64,000 nt of DNA from Bizionia saleffrena (lineage in GTDB: Bacteria > Bacteroidota > Bacteroidia > Flavobacteriales > Flavobacteriaceae), in assembly GCF_008086175.1 (NCBI RefSeq), contig NZ_VSKM01000009.1, positions 62,001 through 126,000 on the forward strand, given 5' to 3'. The notes beneath the pieces were generated by a model that saw only the letters and a list, made by a program, of their open reading frames with translations, was not told the origin of the DNA and did no database searches. Position 1 is the stretch's first letter, and each line of letters starts with the position of its first letter. Below are positions 27,039-36,073 of the stretch, piece by piece. Made by a program: the position numbers and the translations under genes.

Positions 27039-27986
27039 ATGAATTACATTCAACAAGCATATACGGGGAAATTAGGATATTGGAAATATTTTATTATTCC
27101 AGGGTTATTTTTAGGAATGATGGCACTTCAGTTTTTAATGATACAAGTGTTAGACTTAGATGTCGATGCTATTATTAGAAAAGAAGTGGCAAGTAAAGGC
27201 AAAAACCGATTTCTAATTGAAAGTTTAGTGCCTATGGCAATTGCTTTAGGAGCTTTGTTTTTCTGGGTAAAATACATTCACGGACAGACCATAACGTCGC
27301 TTACAACCTCTAGAAAAAAGATTGATTGGAAACGCATCTGGTTTTCCTTTTTCTTATGGGGTATTTTGTCCTCGGCATTAGTTTTAGTCGATTATATCGT
27401 ATCTCCGGAGCATTATTTATTCAATTTCGAGTTGGTTCCCTTCTTATTCTTGGCGGCTATTGCTATTGTATTAGTACCAATTCAAACCAGTTTTGAAGAG
27501 TATTTATTTCGTGGTTATTTAATGCAAGGTATTGGTGTTATGGCAAAAAACCGATGGTTGCCATTGGTGATTACATCGGTAATTTTTGGCGTGATGCATA
27601 TTGCTAACCCCGAAGTAGGGAAAATAGGCTACTTTATTATGGTGTATTATATTGGGACTGGTTTTTTCTTGGGAATAATAACGTTAATGGACGAAGGTTT
27701 GGAGCTCGCTTTGGGTTTTCACGCGGCGAATAACTTGTTTACGGCGTTATTAGTTACAGCCGATTGGACGGCGTTTCAAACACATTCTATTTTAAAAGAT
27801 GTGTCAGACCCTTTAGAGTTTAGTGTTTTTCAAATTATTCTACCTGTTTTTGTAGTGTTCCCGATACTACTATTCATATTTAGTAAACGCTATAAATGGA
27901 ATAATTGGCAGGATAAGCTTTTCGGAAAAATTGAAGAAGTACCAACGGAAGCGGTAAATAATGATATAGAGAATGCCCGATTATAA
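27039..27986 (+). CDS. CPBP family intramembrane glutamic endopeptidase
   Basis: A 315-residue membrane protein with about eight hydrophobic helices and the CPBP/Abi (CAAX prenyl protease-type) motifs: motif 1 SFEEYLFRGYLMQG (EExxxR, about residues 152-160), motif 2 FGVMHIANPE (about 187) and motif 3 GFHAANNLF (about 229). Such proteases cleave in or near the membrane; substrates in bacteria are rarely known. It lies 1 bp after menC and overlaps menE by 14 bp, so it is translated from the men transcript. Confidence 0.93.
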   Translation: MNYIQQAYTGKLGYWKYFIIPGLFLGMMALQFLMIQVLDLDVDAIIRKEVASKGKNRFLIESLVPMAIALGALFFWVKYIHGQTITSLTTSRKKIDWKRIWFSFFLWGILSSALVLVDYIVSPEHYLFNFELVPFLFLAAIAIVLVPIQTSFEEYLFRGYLMQGIGVMAKNRWLPLVITSVIFGVMHIANPEVGKIGYFIMVYYIGTGFFLGIITLMDEGLELALGFHAANNLFTALLVTADWTAFQTHSILKDVSDPLEFSVFQIILPVFVVFPILLFIFSKRYKWNNWQDKLFGKIEEVPTEAVNNDIENARL

Positions 27987-29064
27987 AACGATACATCCTC
28001 ATTTTAAACTGAATGGAAGCGCATTCACGACTACAACTTTAAAAGAAAAGGCTCACTTTTTTATTGAAGAAGGCGCAGTTTTTGAAAAGGAAATAGGTGA
28101 ATTTCTCTTGCAATGGTTAGAAGATAGTCCCGTTTTACACGCGAAAACATCGGGTTCTACGGGCGCGCCGAAAGCGATTGAGATACAAAAGCAAGCGATG
28201 GTTAATTCGGCTTTAGCAACGGGACTTTATTTCAATTTAAAACCGAAAAGCACAGCATTGTTGTGTTTACCTGCGACCTATATTGCAGGAAAAATGATGT
28301 TGGTTCGTGCTATGGTTTTAGGCTTGGAAATAGATGGCGTCTCGCCACAATCGGACGTTGATTTTAATAGAGATACGGTCTACGATTTCGTTGCAATGGT
28401 ACCAATGCAGCTCTTAAAAACTAAGGATAGATTACAGAATATAAAACAACTTATTGTGGGTGGCGCACCAGTCTCTAACGCTTTATTAGATAAAATACAG
28501 CCGTTAAAAACCACTATTTACGAAACGTATGGAATGACAGAAACAGTCTCTCATATTGCCGTGAAACAGCTCAATAATTTATCGACTATAACCGAGGTTT
28601 CAACTGTAAACACCGCTCTTTTAAGTTTTGAAATTCTACCAAATATTATAATTTATCAAGACGATCGCGAATGTTTAGTTATTGAAGCTCCTCTTTTATT
28701 AGATAGTAAAATTGTGACGAATGATATTGTCGAATTACAGTCCACAACCACATTTAAATGGTTGGGACGTTTTGATAATGTAATTAATTCTGGTGGTGTA
28801 AAAATGCATCCCGAACAAATTGAAGCGGCTTTAAAACGCCAAATTCATTCTCGTTTTTTTATAGCTTCAGAAGCAGATGATCGCTTAGGTGAAGCGTTAA
28901 TTCTTGTTATTGAAGGTGATGAAATGATTATAACCCCTTCAGTATTTGCAGTATTGGAAAATTATAAAAAACCGAAAGCTATTTATTTTATAGACGCTTT
29001 TGCTGAAACGACGTCAGGAAAAATTCAACGTCAAAAAACGTTAGCCCTTTTAAAAAAGGCATAA
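27973..29064 (+). CDS. menE: o-succinylbenzoate--CoA ligase
   Basis: A 363-residue member of the AMP-binding superfamily that activates o-succinylbenzoate as its CoA ester. The P-loop is KTSGSTGAPKAIEIQ (about residues 58-72), YGMTETVSH is near 183 and the hinge WLGRFDNVINSGGVKMHPEQ near 257-276. The catalytic Lys is near the end in TTSGKIQRQK. It is shorter than typical MenE proteins (about 450), mainly at the N-terminus, as is common in Bacteroidota. Translational overlap with the CPBP gene supports ATG 27973. Confidence 0.93.
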   Translation: MPDYKTIHPHFKLNGSAFTTTTLKEKAHFFIEEGAVFEKEIGEFLLQWLEDSPVLHAKTSGSTGAPKAIEIQKQAMVNSALATGLYFNLKPKSTALLCLPATYIAGKMMLVRAMVLGLEIDGVSPQSDVDFNRDTVYDFVAMVPMQLLKTKDRLQNIKQLIVGGAPVSNALLDKIQPLKTTIYETYGMTETVSHIAVKQLNNLSTITEVSTVNTALLSFEILPNIIIYQDDRECLVIEAPLLLDSKIVTNDIVELQSTTTFKWLGRFDNVINSGGVKMHPEQIEAALKRQIHSRFFIASEADDRLGEALILVIEGDEMIITPSVFAVLENYKKPKAIYFIDAFAETTSGKIQRQKTLALLKKA

Positions 29065-29410
29065 AATTTATCAGTATTTTATTAAAAACAGTTTCATTTC
29101 TAGTGTATTTCTAAGACCTTTTTAAGGTAAAGCGATTCAATAGCTTTACGAAATCAAGTCGTACTTTTATTAATGATTTTGAGGCGATAGCAAAGCAGCT
29201 TTTTCTTCTAAATTCATCTGTGTGTCCGAAAGCGTAAGTCAATTCTTTGTTCTTGATTATAAACGTGAAACGGTATTGTATCTTTTATCAGACATTATTG
29301 AATAGTTAATAATTTAGCGTTCACTCATTCAAACACGCGTTTCACTCATTATCGGTTTTATTCTAGCGTCTTTGGTTATAGTTTTACTATAAACTTTAAA
29401 ACCATAGATT
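29065..29410 (+). other. Intergenic region with a paired direct repeat
   Basis: 346 bp with no supported gene between menE and the VWA/plug gene. The notable content is the TCACTCATT direct repeat at 29321-29350, 61 bp before the ATG. I see no strong menE terminator and no exact TAnnTTTG box. Confidence 0.65.
29321..29350 (+). promoter_or_regulatory. Direct repeat of TCACTCATT with 21-bp period, possible operator
   Basis: TCACTCATT occurs at 29321-29329 and 29342-29350, exactly 21 bp (two helical turns) apart, each preceded by GCGT or GCGTT. Same-face tandem 9-bp repeats are the binding architecture of LytTR-type and similar regulators. The regulator is unknown and this is inference. Confidence 0.45.
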
Positions 29411-31528
29411 ATGAAAACAGGACTCTATACATTATTTATTTTTCTCATTTCGGTGCAATTATACGCACAAAATCAACAAACCGTTTCTGGAATTATTTCG
29501 GATGAAGGCGGACTCGCGTTGCCCGGTGTTACTATAGTGGCTAAAGGCACAACTTCTGGAACGCAAACTAATTTTGACGGGGAATATACTATTTCAGTGG
29601 AACGCGGTGTTGTTTTAGTGTTTTCGTTTGTTGGTTATAGTACCGAAGAACGAAAAATAAGAAGACAATCAACGTTAAGTTTTGCGATGCAACTTGATAA
29701 AGAGTCGTTAGATGAAGTTGTGATCACGGCCTTGGGGACAAAAAGAAAAAAAGATAGAATTAGGTACAGCACGCAAGTAGTACGTACGGAGCAATTAACG
29801 CGAGCTAACCATCCTAATGTTGTTCAATCCCTATCGGGTAAAGTGTCTGGTGTAAAGATTAATAGTGGTACAAGAAAAATTGTACTTCGTGGTAACAGAT
29901 CTATTAAAGGAGAGGGTACTAAGGCTTTGGTTGTTATAAATGGTGTGATTTCTACAGATGATACACTGAACTCTTTAAACCCAAATGAAATCAATAACGT
30001 TGATGTAATTAAAGGTGCTGCAGGTAGCGCGTTGTATGGTAGTCAAGGGAAGAATGGGGTTATAGTTATTACCACTAAAAACAGCCAATTTAAAGCGCCT
30101 AATTCACCTAATACCACTTTTCATACAGAAGCCTTAAGCAACGAAGAATACACTAAAATTCACGAAAATAAGTTTAAACGTACAAAACTATCTCCGTTAT
30201 CTACGTTTTCTATAGATGTTGATAAAGCGTCGTATAGCAATGTAAGACGATTAATTAATAACGGACAAGATATTCCTGCAAATGCGGTAAAAATAGAGGA
30301 AATGGTGAACTATTTTAGTTATAACTATCCACAACCTCAAAATGAAGCTCCGTTTTCTATTAATACAGAGCAGATAAAAACACCTTGGAATGCAAACACA
30401 CGATTAGTAAAAATTGGTTTGCAGGGTAAAACGTATGAAAATGAGGCTATCCCGGCGTCAAATCTCACTTTTTTAATTGATGTTTCGGGATCAATGAATT
30501 CAGCAAATAAATTGCCGTTATTAAAATCGGCGTTTAGTTTGTTAGTTAATCAGCTAAGAGAAAAAGATAACGTATCTATTGTTGTTTATGCTGGAGCTGC
30601 AGGCGTTGTTTTAAAACCGACTTCTGGAAAACATAAAGATAAAATCTTAAAAGCTTTAAACGATTTAGCGGCCGGAGGGAGTACTGCTGGTGGCCAAGGC
30701 ATAGAATTAGCCTATAAATTAGCTACTGATAACTTTAAGAAAAACGGAAACAATCGTGTTATTTTGGCTACCGATGGCGATTTTAATGTTGGCGCTTCAA
30801 GTAATTTGGCGATGGAAGAATTAATCACAGAAAAAAGAAAAACAGGTGTATTTTTATCGGTTTTAGGTTTCGGAATGGGGAACTATAAAGATGATAAGTT
30901 AGAATTACTAGCTAATAAAGGCAACGGAAATCACGCGTATATCGATACTATGCAAGAAGCCAAATTAATCTTTGGAAAGGAATTTGGCGGCACGCTATAT
31001 ACGATTGCTAAAGATGTAAAAATTCAAGTGGAATTCAACCCGAGTAAGGTACAAGCCTACCGATTAATAGGATATGAAAACCGATTATTGGAAGATGAAG
31101 ATTTTGTAAACGACGCTATCGATGCTGGCGAATTGGGAAGCGGTCACTCGGTAACGGCATTGTACGAAGTGATGCCTGTAGGCGTGAAAAGTGAGTACTT
31201 AGAAGTATTTAACGATTTAAAATACACGAAAAATGAAACAAATACAGCGTTTTCTGATGAATTGCTAACGGTAAAATTTAGATACAAAAAACCCGACGGA
31301 GATAAAAGTATCGAGATGATTCACGTGGCTTCAGATACTACTGAATCACCTTCCGAAGATATGAGTTTTGCGGCTTCGGTAGTTTTATTCGGAATGCAAT
31401 TAAGAGACTCTCAGTTTTATAATAGCACCACAGCAAAAGATGTTGTTGCTTTAGCAAAAGCAGGAAGAGGAGCAGATAAAGCAGGGTATAGGGCAGAATT
31501 TATACGATTAGTAGAAGCTATAAAATAA
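29411..31528 (+). CDS. SusC-like plug domain fused to VWA domain (YfbK-type), no barrel
   Basis: A 705-residue exported protein. Signal peptide (LYTLFIFLISVQLYAQ), then a carboxypeptidase-regulatory-like domain (VSGIISDEGGLALPGVTIVAKG, about residues 25-95). Next is a TonB-receptor plug (LRGNRSIKGEGTKALVVINGV, about 155-225) ending VIVITTKN. No beta-barrel follows. Instead there is the VWA N-terminal region (STFSIDVDKASYSNVRRLI, about 270) and a VWA domain with MIDAS FLIDVSGSMNSANK (about 354-367) and LATDGDFNVG (about 455). The C-terminal DUF3520-type part ends FAASVVLFGMQLRDS...LVEAIK. Protein interaction at the cell surface or periplasm is inferred. Confidence 0.88.
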   Translation: MKTGLYTLFIFLISVQLYAQNQQTVSGIISDEGGLALPGVTIVAKGTTSGTQTNFDGEYTISVERGVVLVFSFVGYSTEERKIRRQSTLSFAMQLDKESLDEVVITALGTKRKKDRIRYSTQVVRTEQLTRANHPNVVQSLSGKVSGVKINSGTRKIVLRGNRSIKGEGTKALVVINGVISTDDTLNSLNPNEINNVDVIKGAAGSALYGSQGKNGVIVITTKNSQFKAPNSPNTTFHTEALSNEEYTKIHENKFKRTKLSPLSTFSIDVDKASYSNVRRLINNGQDIPANAVKIEEMVNYFSYNYPQPQNEAPFSINTEQIKTPWNANTRLVKIGLQGKTYENEAIPASNLTFLIDVSGSMNSANKLPLLKSAFSLLVNQLREKDNVSIVVYAGAAGVVLKPTSGKHKDKILKALNDLAAGGSTAGGQGIELAYKLATDNFKKNGNNRVILATDGDFNVGASSNLAMEELITEKRKTGVFLSVLGFGMGNYKDDKLELLANKGNGNHAYIDTMQEAKLIFGKEFGGTLYTIAKDVKIQVEFNPSKVQAYRLIGYENRLLEDEDFVNDAIDAGELGSGHSVTALYEVMPVGVKSEYLEVFNDLKYTKNETNTAFSDELLTVKFRYKKPDGDKSIEMIHVASDTTESPSEDMSFAASVVLFGMQLRDSQFYNSTTAKDVVALAKAGRGADKAGYRAEFIRLVEAIK

Positions 31529-31548
31529 GAGTAGAGATTAATAGCAAC

Positions 31549-31580
31549 AAAAAAAGGAACGCCAATGCGTTCCTTTTTTT
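31549..31580. terminator. Bidirectional terminator
   Basis: AAAAAGGAACGC, loop CAAT, GCGTTCCTTTTT with A and T tracts on both sides. It serves the VWA gene on the forward strand and the convergent carboxylase gene. Confidence 0.85.
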
Positions 31581-31615
31581 TCTATAACTAATTGCGTCTT
31601 AAATGCTACTCAATA

Positions 31616-33244
31616 TTAAACCTGAATAACACCTAAATTAAATTTCTTCTCTATAGGCGCGTGGTTTGCTGCTTCAATACCCATACTTATCCAAGTACGC
31701 GTGTCTAAAGGATCGATTACACCGTCGGTCCAAATACGAGATGCCGCATAATATGGCGAAACTTGCTCATCGTAACGTTTTTTAATTTTATTAAAAAGTT
31801 CTTCTTCTTTTTCTTTAGTAATGGTTTCGCCTTTCTTTTTTAGCGATGCCGTTTCAATTTGTAACAATACTTTGGCAGCACTTTTACCACTCATTACTGC
31901 TAACTCAGCACTTGGCCACGCCGCGATTAATCTTGGATCGTAAGCTTTACCGCACATTGCGTAATTTCCAGCTCCATAACTATTACCAATAATTATCGTA
32001 AATTTAGGGACCACACTATTACTAACAGCATTTACCATTTTGGCACCATCTTTAATAATTCCGCCGTGCTCACTTTTACTTCCTACCATAAAACCGGTAA
32101 CATCTTGTAAAAACACTAAAGGAATTTTCTTTTGGTTGCAGTTAGCTATAAATCGTGTAGATTTGTCTGCGCTATCGTTATAAATAACACCTCCAAATTG
32201 CATTTCACCTCTTTTTGTTTTTACCAATTTACGTTGATTGGCAACAATACCAACAGCCCAACCGTCAATTCTAGCGTACGCTGTAATAATGGTTTTTCCG
32301 TAATCTGCTTTATATTCTTCAAATTCTGAGTTATCTACTAAGCGTTTAATCACTTCATACATATCGTATTGATCGGCACGCGATTTAGGTAAAATACCAT
32401 AAATATCTTCAGGATTTTCAGTAGGTTTTTTAGCGTCAATTCTATTAAAACCAGCTTTGTCAAAATCACCGATTTTATCAATAATATTTTTAATTTTATC
32501 TAAAGCATCTTTATCATCTTTAGCTTTGTAATCGGTTACCCCAGAAATTTCGCAGTGCGTTGTTGCACCACCAAGTGTTTCATTATCTATAGATTCACCA
32601 ATGGCCGCTTTTACTAAATAGCTTCCCGCAAGAAAAATACTTCCTGTTTTTTCTACAATTATAGCCTCGTCGCTCATAATTGGTAAATAGGCCCCACCAG
32701 CAACACAACTTCCCATAATTGCAGCAATCTGGGTAATTCCCATACTACTCATTATCGCATTATTTCTAAAAATTCGACCAAAATGCTCTTTATCAGGGAA
32801 AATTTCATCCTGCAGTGGTAAATAAACTCCCGCAGAATCCACTAGATATATAATAGGAAGTCTATTTTCTATAGCAATTTCTTGTGCTCTTAAATTCTTT
32901 TTTCCTGTAATAGGGAACCACGCACCGGCTTTAACCGTGGCATCGTTGGCAACAACAATACATTGTTTTCCTTTTACATAACCCATTTTAACAACTACAC
33001 CACCAGATGGGCAACCCCCGTGCTCTTCGTACATACCGTCTCCGGCAAAAGCACCAATTTCAATAGATTGTTTCTTCGAATCTAATAAATAATTAATACG
33101 TTCTCTAGCCGTTAATTTATTTTGAGCGTGTAATTTTTCGATGCGTTTCTTTCCGCCACCAAGTTTTACATGTACAAGACGTTTTTTTAAATCTGAAACT
33201 AGAAGCTTATTATGATCCTCGTTTTTATTGAAGTTGATATCCAT
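31616..33244 (-). CDS. Acyl-CoA carboxylase, carboxyltransferase (beta) subunit
   Basis: A 542-residue biotin-dependent carboxyltransferase with two crotonase-like halves: the N-terminal part with VVVANDATVKAGAWFPITGKK (about residues 95-117) and IAAIMGSCVAGGAYLPIMSDE, the C-terminal with PLVFLQDVTGFMVGS (about 375) and IGNSYGAGNYAMCGKAYDPR. The AGAWFP and GRIFRNNAIMSS segments resemble methylcrotonyl-CoA carboxylase (leucine breakdown) more than propionyl-CoA carboxylase. The biotin carboxylase/alpha subunit gene is not adjacent, so the substrate stays uncertain. Confidence 0.92.
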   Translation of the reverse strand: MDINFNKNEDHNKLLVSDLKKRLVHVKLGGGKKRIEKLHAQNKLTARERINYLLDSKKQSIEIGAFAGDGMYEEHGGCPSGGVVVKMGYVKGKQCIVVANDATVKAGAWFPITGKKNLRAQEIAIENRLPIIYLVDSAGVYLPLQDEIFPDKEHFGRIFRNNAIMSSMGITQIAAIMGSCVAGGAYLPIMSDEAIIVEKTGSIFLAGSYLVKAAIGESIDNETLGGATTHCEISGVTDYKAKDDKDALDKIKNIIDKIGDFDKAGFNRIDAKKPTENPEDIYGILPKSRADQYDMYEVIKRLVDNSEFEEYKADYGKTIITAYARIDGWAVGIVANQRKLVKTKRGEMQFGGVIYNDSADKSTRFIANCNQKKIPLVFLQDVTGFMVGSKSEHGGIIKDGAKMVNAVSNSVVPKFTIIIGNSYGAGNYAMCGKAYDPRLIAAWPSAELAVMSGKSAAKVLLQIETASLKKKGETITKEKEEELFNKIKKRYDEQVSPYYAASRIWTDGVIDPLDTRTWISMGIEAANHAPIEKKFNLGVIQV

Positions 33245-33345
33245 TAGTGTGAAATTGTATATTTTGGCTAAAGTACGAAAGTTGAAACACCTACGAAAGT
33301 CCTAAAAGTGGATTTAGTATATTTAAAGAAACAAAGTATTTTGTT

Positions 33346-33353
33346 TACTTTTG
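33346..33353 (+). promoter_or_regulatory. -7 box for the FMN reductase gene
   Basis: TACTTTTG, an exact TAnnTTTG match, 21 bp before ATG 33375. It overlaps an in-frame TTG (33351) that would add eight residues, so it supports the ATG at 33375. Confidence 0.5.
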
Positions 33354-33374
33354 CTATTAAAATTTCGAAATATT

Positions 33375-33905
33375 ATGAAGAAAATTATTGCCTTTGCGGG
33401 AAGTACTAGTCAACAATCTATAAATAAGCAATTAGTAGAATACACTTGCTCTTTAATAGAAAAGGAAACGACCGAAGTTTTAGATTTAAACGATTATAAA
33501 ATGCCTCTATTTGGAGTCGATAAAGAAGTGAAAGAGTGGTTTCCTGAAAATGCTAAGCGCTTATTAGAAAAAATAAAAACAGCCGATGGGTTGGTCATTT
33601 CTTTAGCAGAACATAATGGCGCGTATTCAGCAGCTTTTAAAAATGCCTTCGATTGGATGTCTCGTATCGAGTCAAAAACGTTTTTTAATAAACCAATGCT
33701 TCTTATGGCAACCTCGCCTGGTAGTCGTGGTGGCTCTTCAGTATTAGCAATGGCCAAAGAACGCTTTCCTTTACATAATGCAACAATAACAGAAACGTTT
33801 TCACTGCCATTTTTTAACGATAATTTTTCCGAAGATAAAATCATAAATGAAGCATTAAATACGGAGTTAAAAAAAGCTGTAGCGACCTTTAAGAGTGCAC
33901 TATAA
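33375..33905 (+). CDS. NADPH-dependent FMN reductase-like flavoprotein
   Basis: A 176-residue flavodoxin-fold protein. The FMN phosphate loop is IAFAGSTSQQSINKQL (about residues 5-20); SLAEHNGAYSAAFKNAFDW (about 76) and LLMATSPGSRGGSSVL (about 112) are typical of the NADPH-dependent FMN/azo/chromate reductase family. The ATG at 33375 gives the proper MKKIIAFAGSTS start. It would reduce quinones, FMN or other acceptors with NAD(P)H; the exact substrate is not predictable. It stands alone, preceded by a promoter box. Confidence 0.9.
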   Translation: MKKIIAFAGSTSQQSINKQLVEYTCSLIEKETTEVLDLNDYKMPLFGVDKEVKEWFPENAKRLLEKIKTADGLVISLAEHNGAYSAAFKNAFDWMSRIESKTFFNKPMLLMATSPGSRGGSSVLAMAKERFPLHNATITETFSLPFFNDNFSEDKIINEALNTELKKAVATFKSAL

Positions 33906-34023
33906 TTGGTTATTACCCCTTGGTTATTAACTATAAATTTTAAAAATTAAGCCCTATAAAATGTGCGTATTATCACTAAAACAACGATATTTGTGGTTGC
34001 ACTAATTTTAAAAGAAGACTGTA

Positions 34024-34206
34024 ATGGCAATGAATAAAAATACGGTACTAGCTTGGGCTACTACAATAATGATAATAGTAGGACTAGGGCTTATCGCTTT
34101 AGGCGCTTTTAGATACGATGATGTGGCAGGATGGGGTTTTGCATCGGTAGGAATTGGTTTCTTTGCTATTGCATGGGTTTTTAATGCCTTGAAGGGAAGA
34201 GTATAG
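34024..34206 (+). CDS. Small two-helix membrane protein (CAL67264-like)
   Basis: A 60-residue protein with two hydrophobic helices (ATTIMIIVGLGLIALGAF and FASVGIGFFAIAWVFNAL) joined by RYDDVAGWG. I recall highly similar short proteins throughout flavobacteria under the name CAL67264 family; no function is known. It is 61 bp upstream of ettA on the same strand. Coding is supported by the transmembrane composition and by conservation as remembered, not by a search. Confidence 0.75.
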   Translation: MAMNKNTVLAWATTIMIIVGLGLIALGAFRYDDVAGWGFASVGIGFFAIAWVFNALKGRV

Positions 34207-34267
34207 AGAATGTAAATTGAAGCGTTTGGAATAAAGCGGAGTAATGAATAATAAATTATAAATAAAT

Positions 34268-35959
34268 ATGTCTGACGATAAAAAAGTAATTTTTTCGATG
34301 TCTGGTTTAACCAAGACATTTCCTGGTGCGAATACGCCAGTTCTAAAAAATATATATTTAAGTTTTTTCTATGGGGCTAAAATTGGAATTTTAGGTCTTA
34401 ATGGTTCGGGAAAATCTACATTATTAAAAATTATAGCAGGGGTTGATAATAATTTTCAAGGTGATGTTACGTTTTTGCAAGATTATACAGTAGGTTATTT
34501 AGAGCAAGAACCAAAACTAGACGAAGAGAAAACAGTTTTAGAAATTGTAAAAGAAGGAGCGGCAGAAACTGTTGCTATTCTTGACGAATATAATAAAATT
34601 AACGACCAGTTTGGCTTAGAAGAAGTGTATAGCGATGCCGATAAAATGGATAAGTTAATGGCTAGACAATCTGTGCTTCAAGATCAAATTGATGCGTCGA
34701 ACGCTTGGGAATTAGATACCAAATTAGAAATTGCTATGGATGCGTTACGTACGCCAGATGGTGATAAAAAAATTAGTGTGCTTTCTGGTGGAGAGCGTCG
34801 TCGTGTCGCATTGTGTCGCTTATTATTACAAGAGCCAGATGTGTTATTGCTAGATGAGCCTACCAATCACTTAGATGCAGAATCTGTACATTGGCTAGAG
34901 CACCATTTAGCACAATATAAGGGAACTGTTATCGCTGTAACGCACGATAGATATTTCTTAGATAATGTGGCAGGTTGGATTTTAGAATTGGATAGAGGTG
35001 AAGGTATCCCGTGGAAAGGAAACTACTCGTCTTGGTTAGATCAAAAATCGAAACGTATGGCGCAAGAAAGCAAAACAGCTTCTAAACGTCAAAAAACATT
35101 AGAACGCGAGTTAGACTGGGTACGTCAGGGTGCAAAAGGAAGACAAACAAAGCAGAAGGCCAGACTTAATAACTACGATAAGTTAATGAGTCAAGACCAA
35201 AAACAACTGGACGAAAAGCTTGAGATTTACATTCCTAACGGACCGCGTTTAGGTACAAATGTAATTGAAGCTGTGGGCGTTAGTAAGGCTTACGATGACA
35301 AATTGCTATATGAAGATTTAAACTTTAATTTACCACAAGCAGGTATTGTTGGAGTTATCGGACCAAACGGTGCAGGTAAAACAACCATTTTCAGAATGAT
35401 TATGGGTGAAGAAAAGGCAGATAAAGGAGAGTTTAAAGTGGGGGATACAGCAAAAATAGCTTACGTAGACCAGAAACACTCTAATATTGATCCAGAAAAA
35501 ACAATTTGGCAAAACTTTAGCGACGAGCAAGAGTTGGTAATGATGGGCGGAAAAGAAGTGAATTCCCGCGCTTATTTAAGTCGTTTTAATTTCTCTGGAG
35601 GCGAACAAAATAAAAAAGTAAAATTATTGTCTGGTGGAGAGCGTAACCGTTTACACTTAGCAATGACTTTAAAAGAAGAAGGAAACGTATTGTTATTAGA
35701 TGAGCCTACTAACGATTTAGATGTGAATACGCTTCGTGCGTTAGAGGAAGGATTAGAAAACTTTGCAGGATGTGCCGTAGTTATTTCTCACGACCGTTGG
35801 TTTTTAGACCGTATCTGTACGCATATCTTAGCATTTGAAGGCGATTCGCAAGTGTATTTCTTTGAAGGTGGATTTAGTGAATACGAAGAAAATAAAAAGA
35901 AGCGATTGGGTGGTGATTTAATGCCTAAACGTCTTAAGTATAAAAAGTTAGTACGCTAA
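34268..35959 (+). CDS. ettA: ABC-F protein EttA (energy-dependent translational throttle)
   Basis: A 563-residue soluble protein with two ABC ATPase domains and no membrane part. It gates ribosomes entering the elongation cycle in response to the ATP/ADP ratio. Domain 1: Walker A GLNGSGKST (about residues 43-51), signature LSGGERRRVAL, Walker B VLLLDEPTNHLD. An arm and linker with WVRQGAKGRQTKQKARLNNY lie between. Domain 2: GPNGAGKTT (about 366-374), LSGGERNRLHLA and LLLDEPTNDLD. The C-terminal GGDLMPKRLKYKKL tail is typical of EttA. Confidence 0.95.
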   Translation: MSDDKKVIFSMSGLTKTFPGANTPVLKNIYLSFFYGAKIGILGLNGSGKSTLLKIIAGVDNNFQGDVTFLQDYTVGYLEQEPKLDEEKTVLEIVKEGAAETVAILDEYNKINDQFGLEEVYSDADKMDKLMARQSVLQDQIDASNAWELDTKLEIAMDALRTPDGDKKISVLSGGERRRVALCRLLLQEPDVLLLDEPTNHLDAESVHWLEHHLAQYKGTVIAVTHDRYFLDNVAGWILELDRGEGIPWKGNYSSWLDQKSKRMAQESKTASKRQKTLERELDWVRQGAKGRQTKQKARLNNYDKLMSQDQKQLDEKLEIYIPNGPRLGTNVIEAVGVSKAYDDKLLYEDLNFNLPQAGIVGVIGPNGAGKTTIFRMIMGEEKADKGEFKVGDTAKIAYVDQKHSNIDPEKTIWQNFSDEQELVMMGGKEVNSRAYLSRFNFSGGEQNKKVKLLSGGERNRLHLAMTLKEEGNVLLLDEPTNDLDVNTLRALEEGLENFAGCAVVISHDRWFLDRICTHILAFEGDSQVYFFEGGFSEYEENKKKRLGGDLMPKRLKYKKLVR

Positions 35960-35991
35960 TTTTAAGAGCGCTAAATACTAATTGTATATAA

Positions 35992-36021
35992 AAAAAGACG
36001 GTCTGAAAAGACCGTCTTTTT
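35992..36021. terminator. Bidirectional terminator after ettA
   Basis: A perfect 13-bp stem (AAAAAGACGGTCT / AGACCGTCTTTTT) with loop GAAA, between ettA and the convergent metallo-hydrolase gene. Confidence 0.9.
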
Positions 36022-36073
36022 GCATTTAAAAGCTAAAGTTATTTATTACAAACCTTAGGTATTTAGACTATTA

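Noticed and set aside
33351-33374. Eight-residue N-terminal extension of the FMN reductase (TTG 33351)
   Set aside because: It overlaps the -7 box TACTTTTG; the family start is MKKIIAFAGS at 33375.
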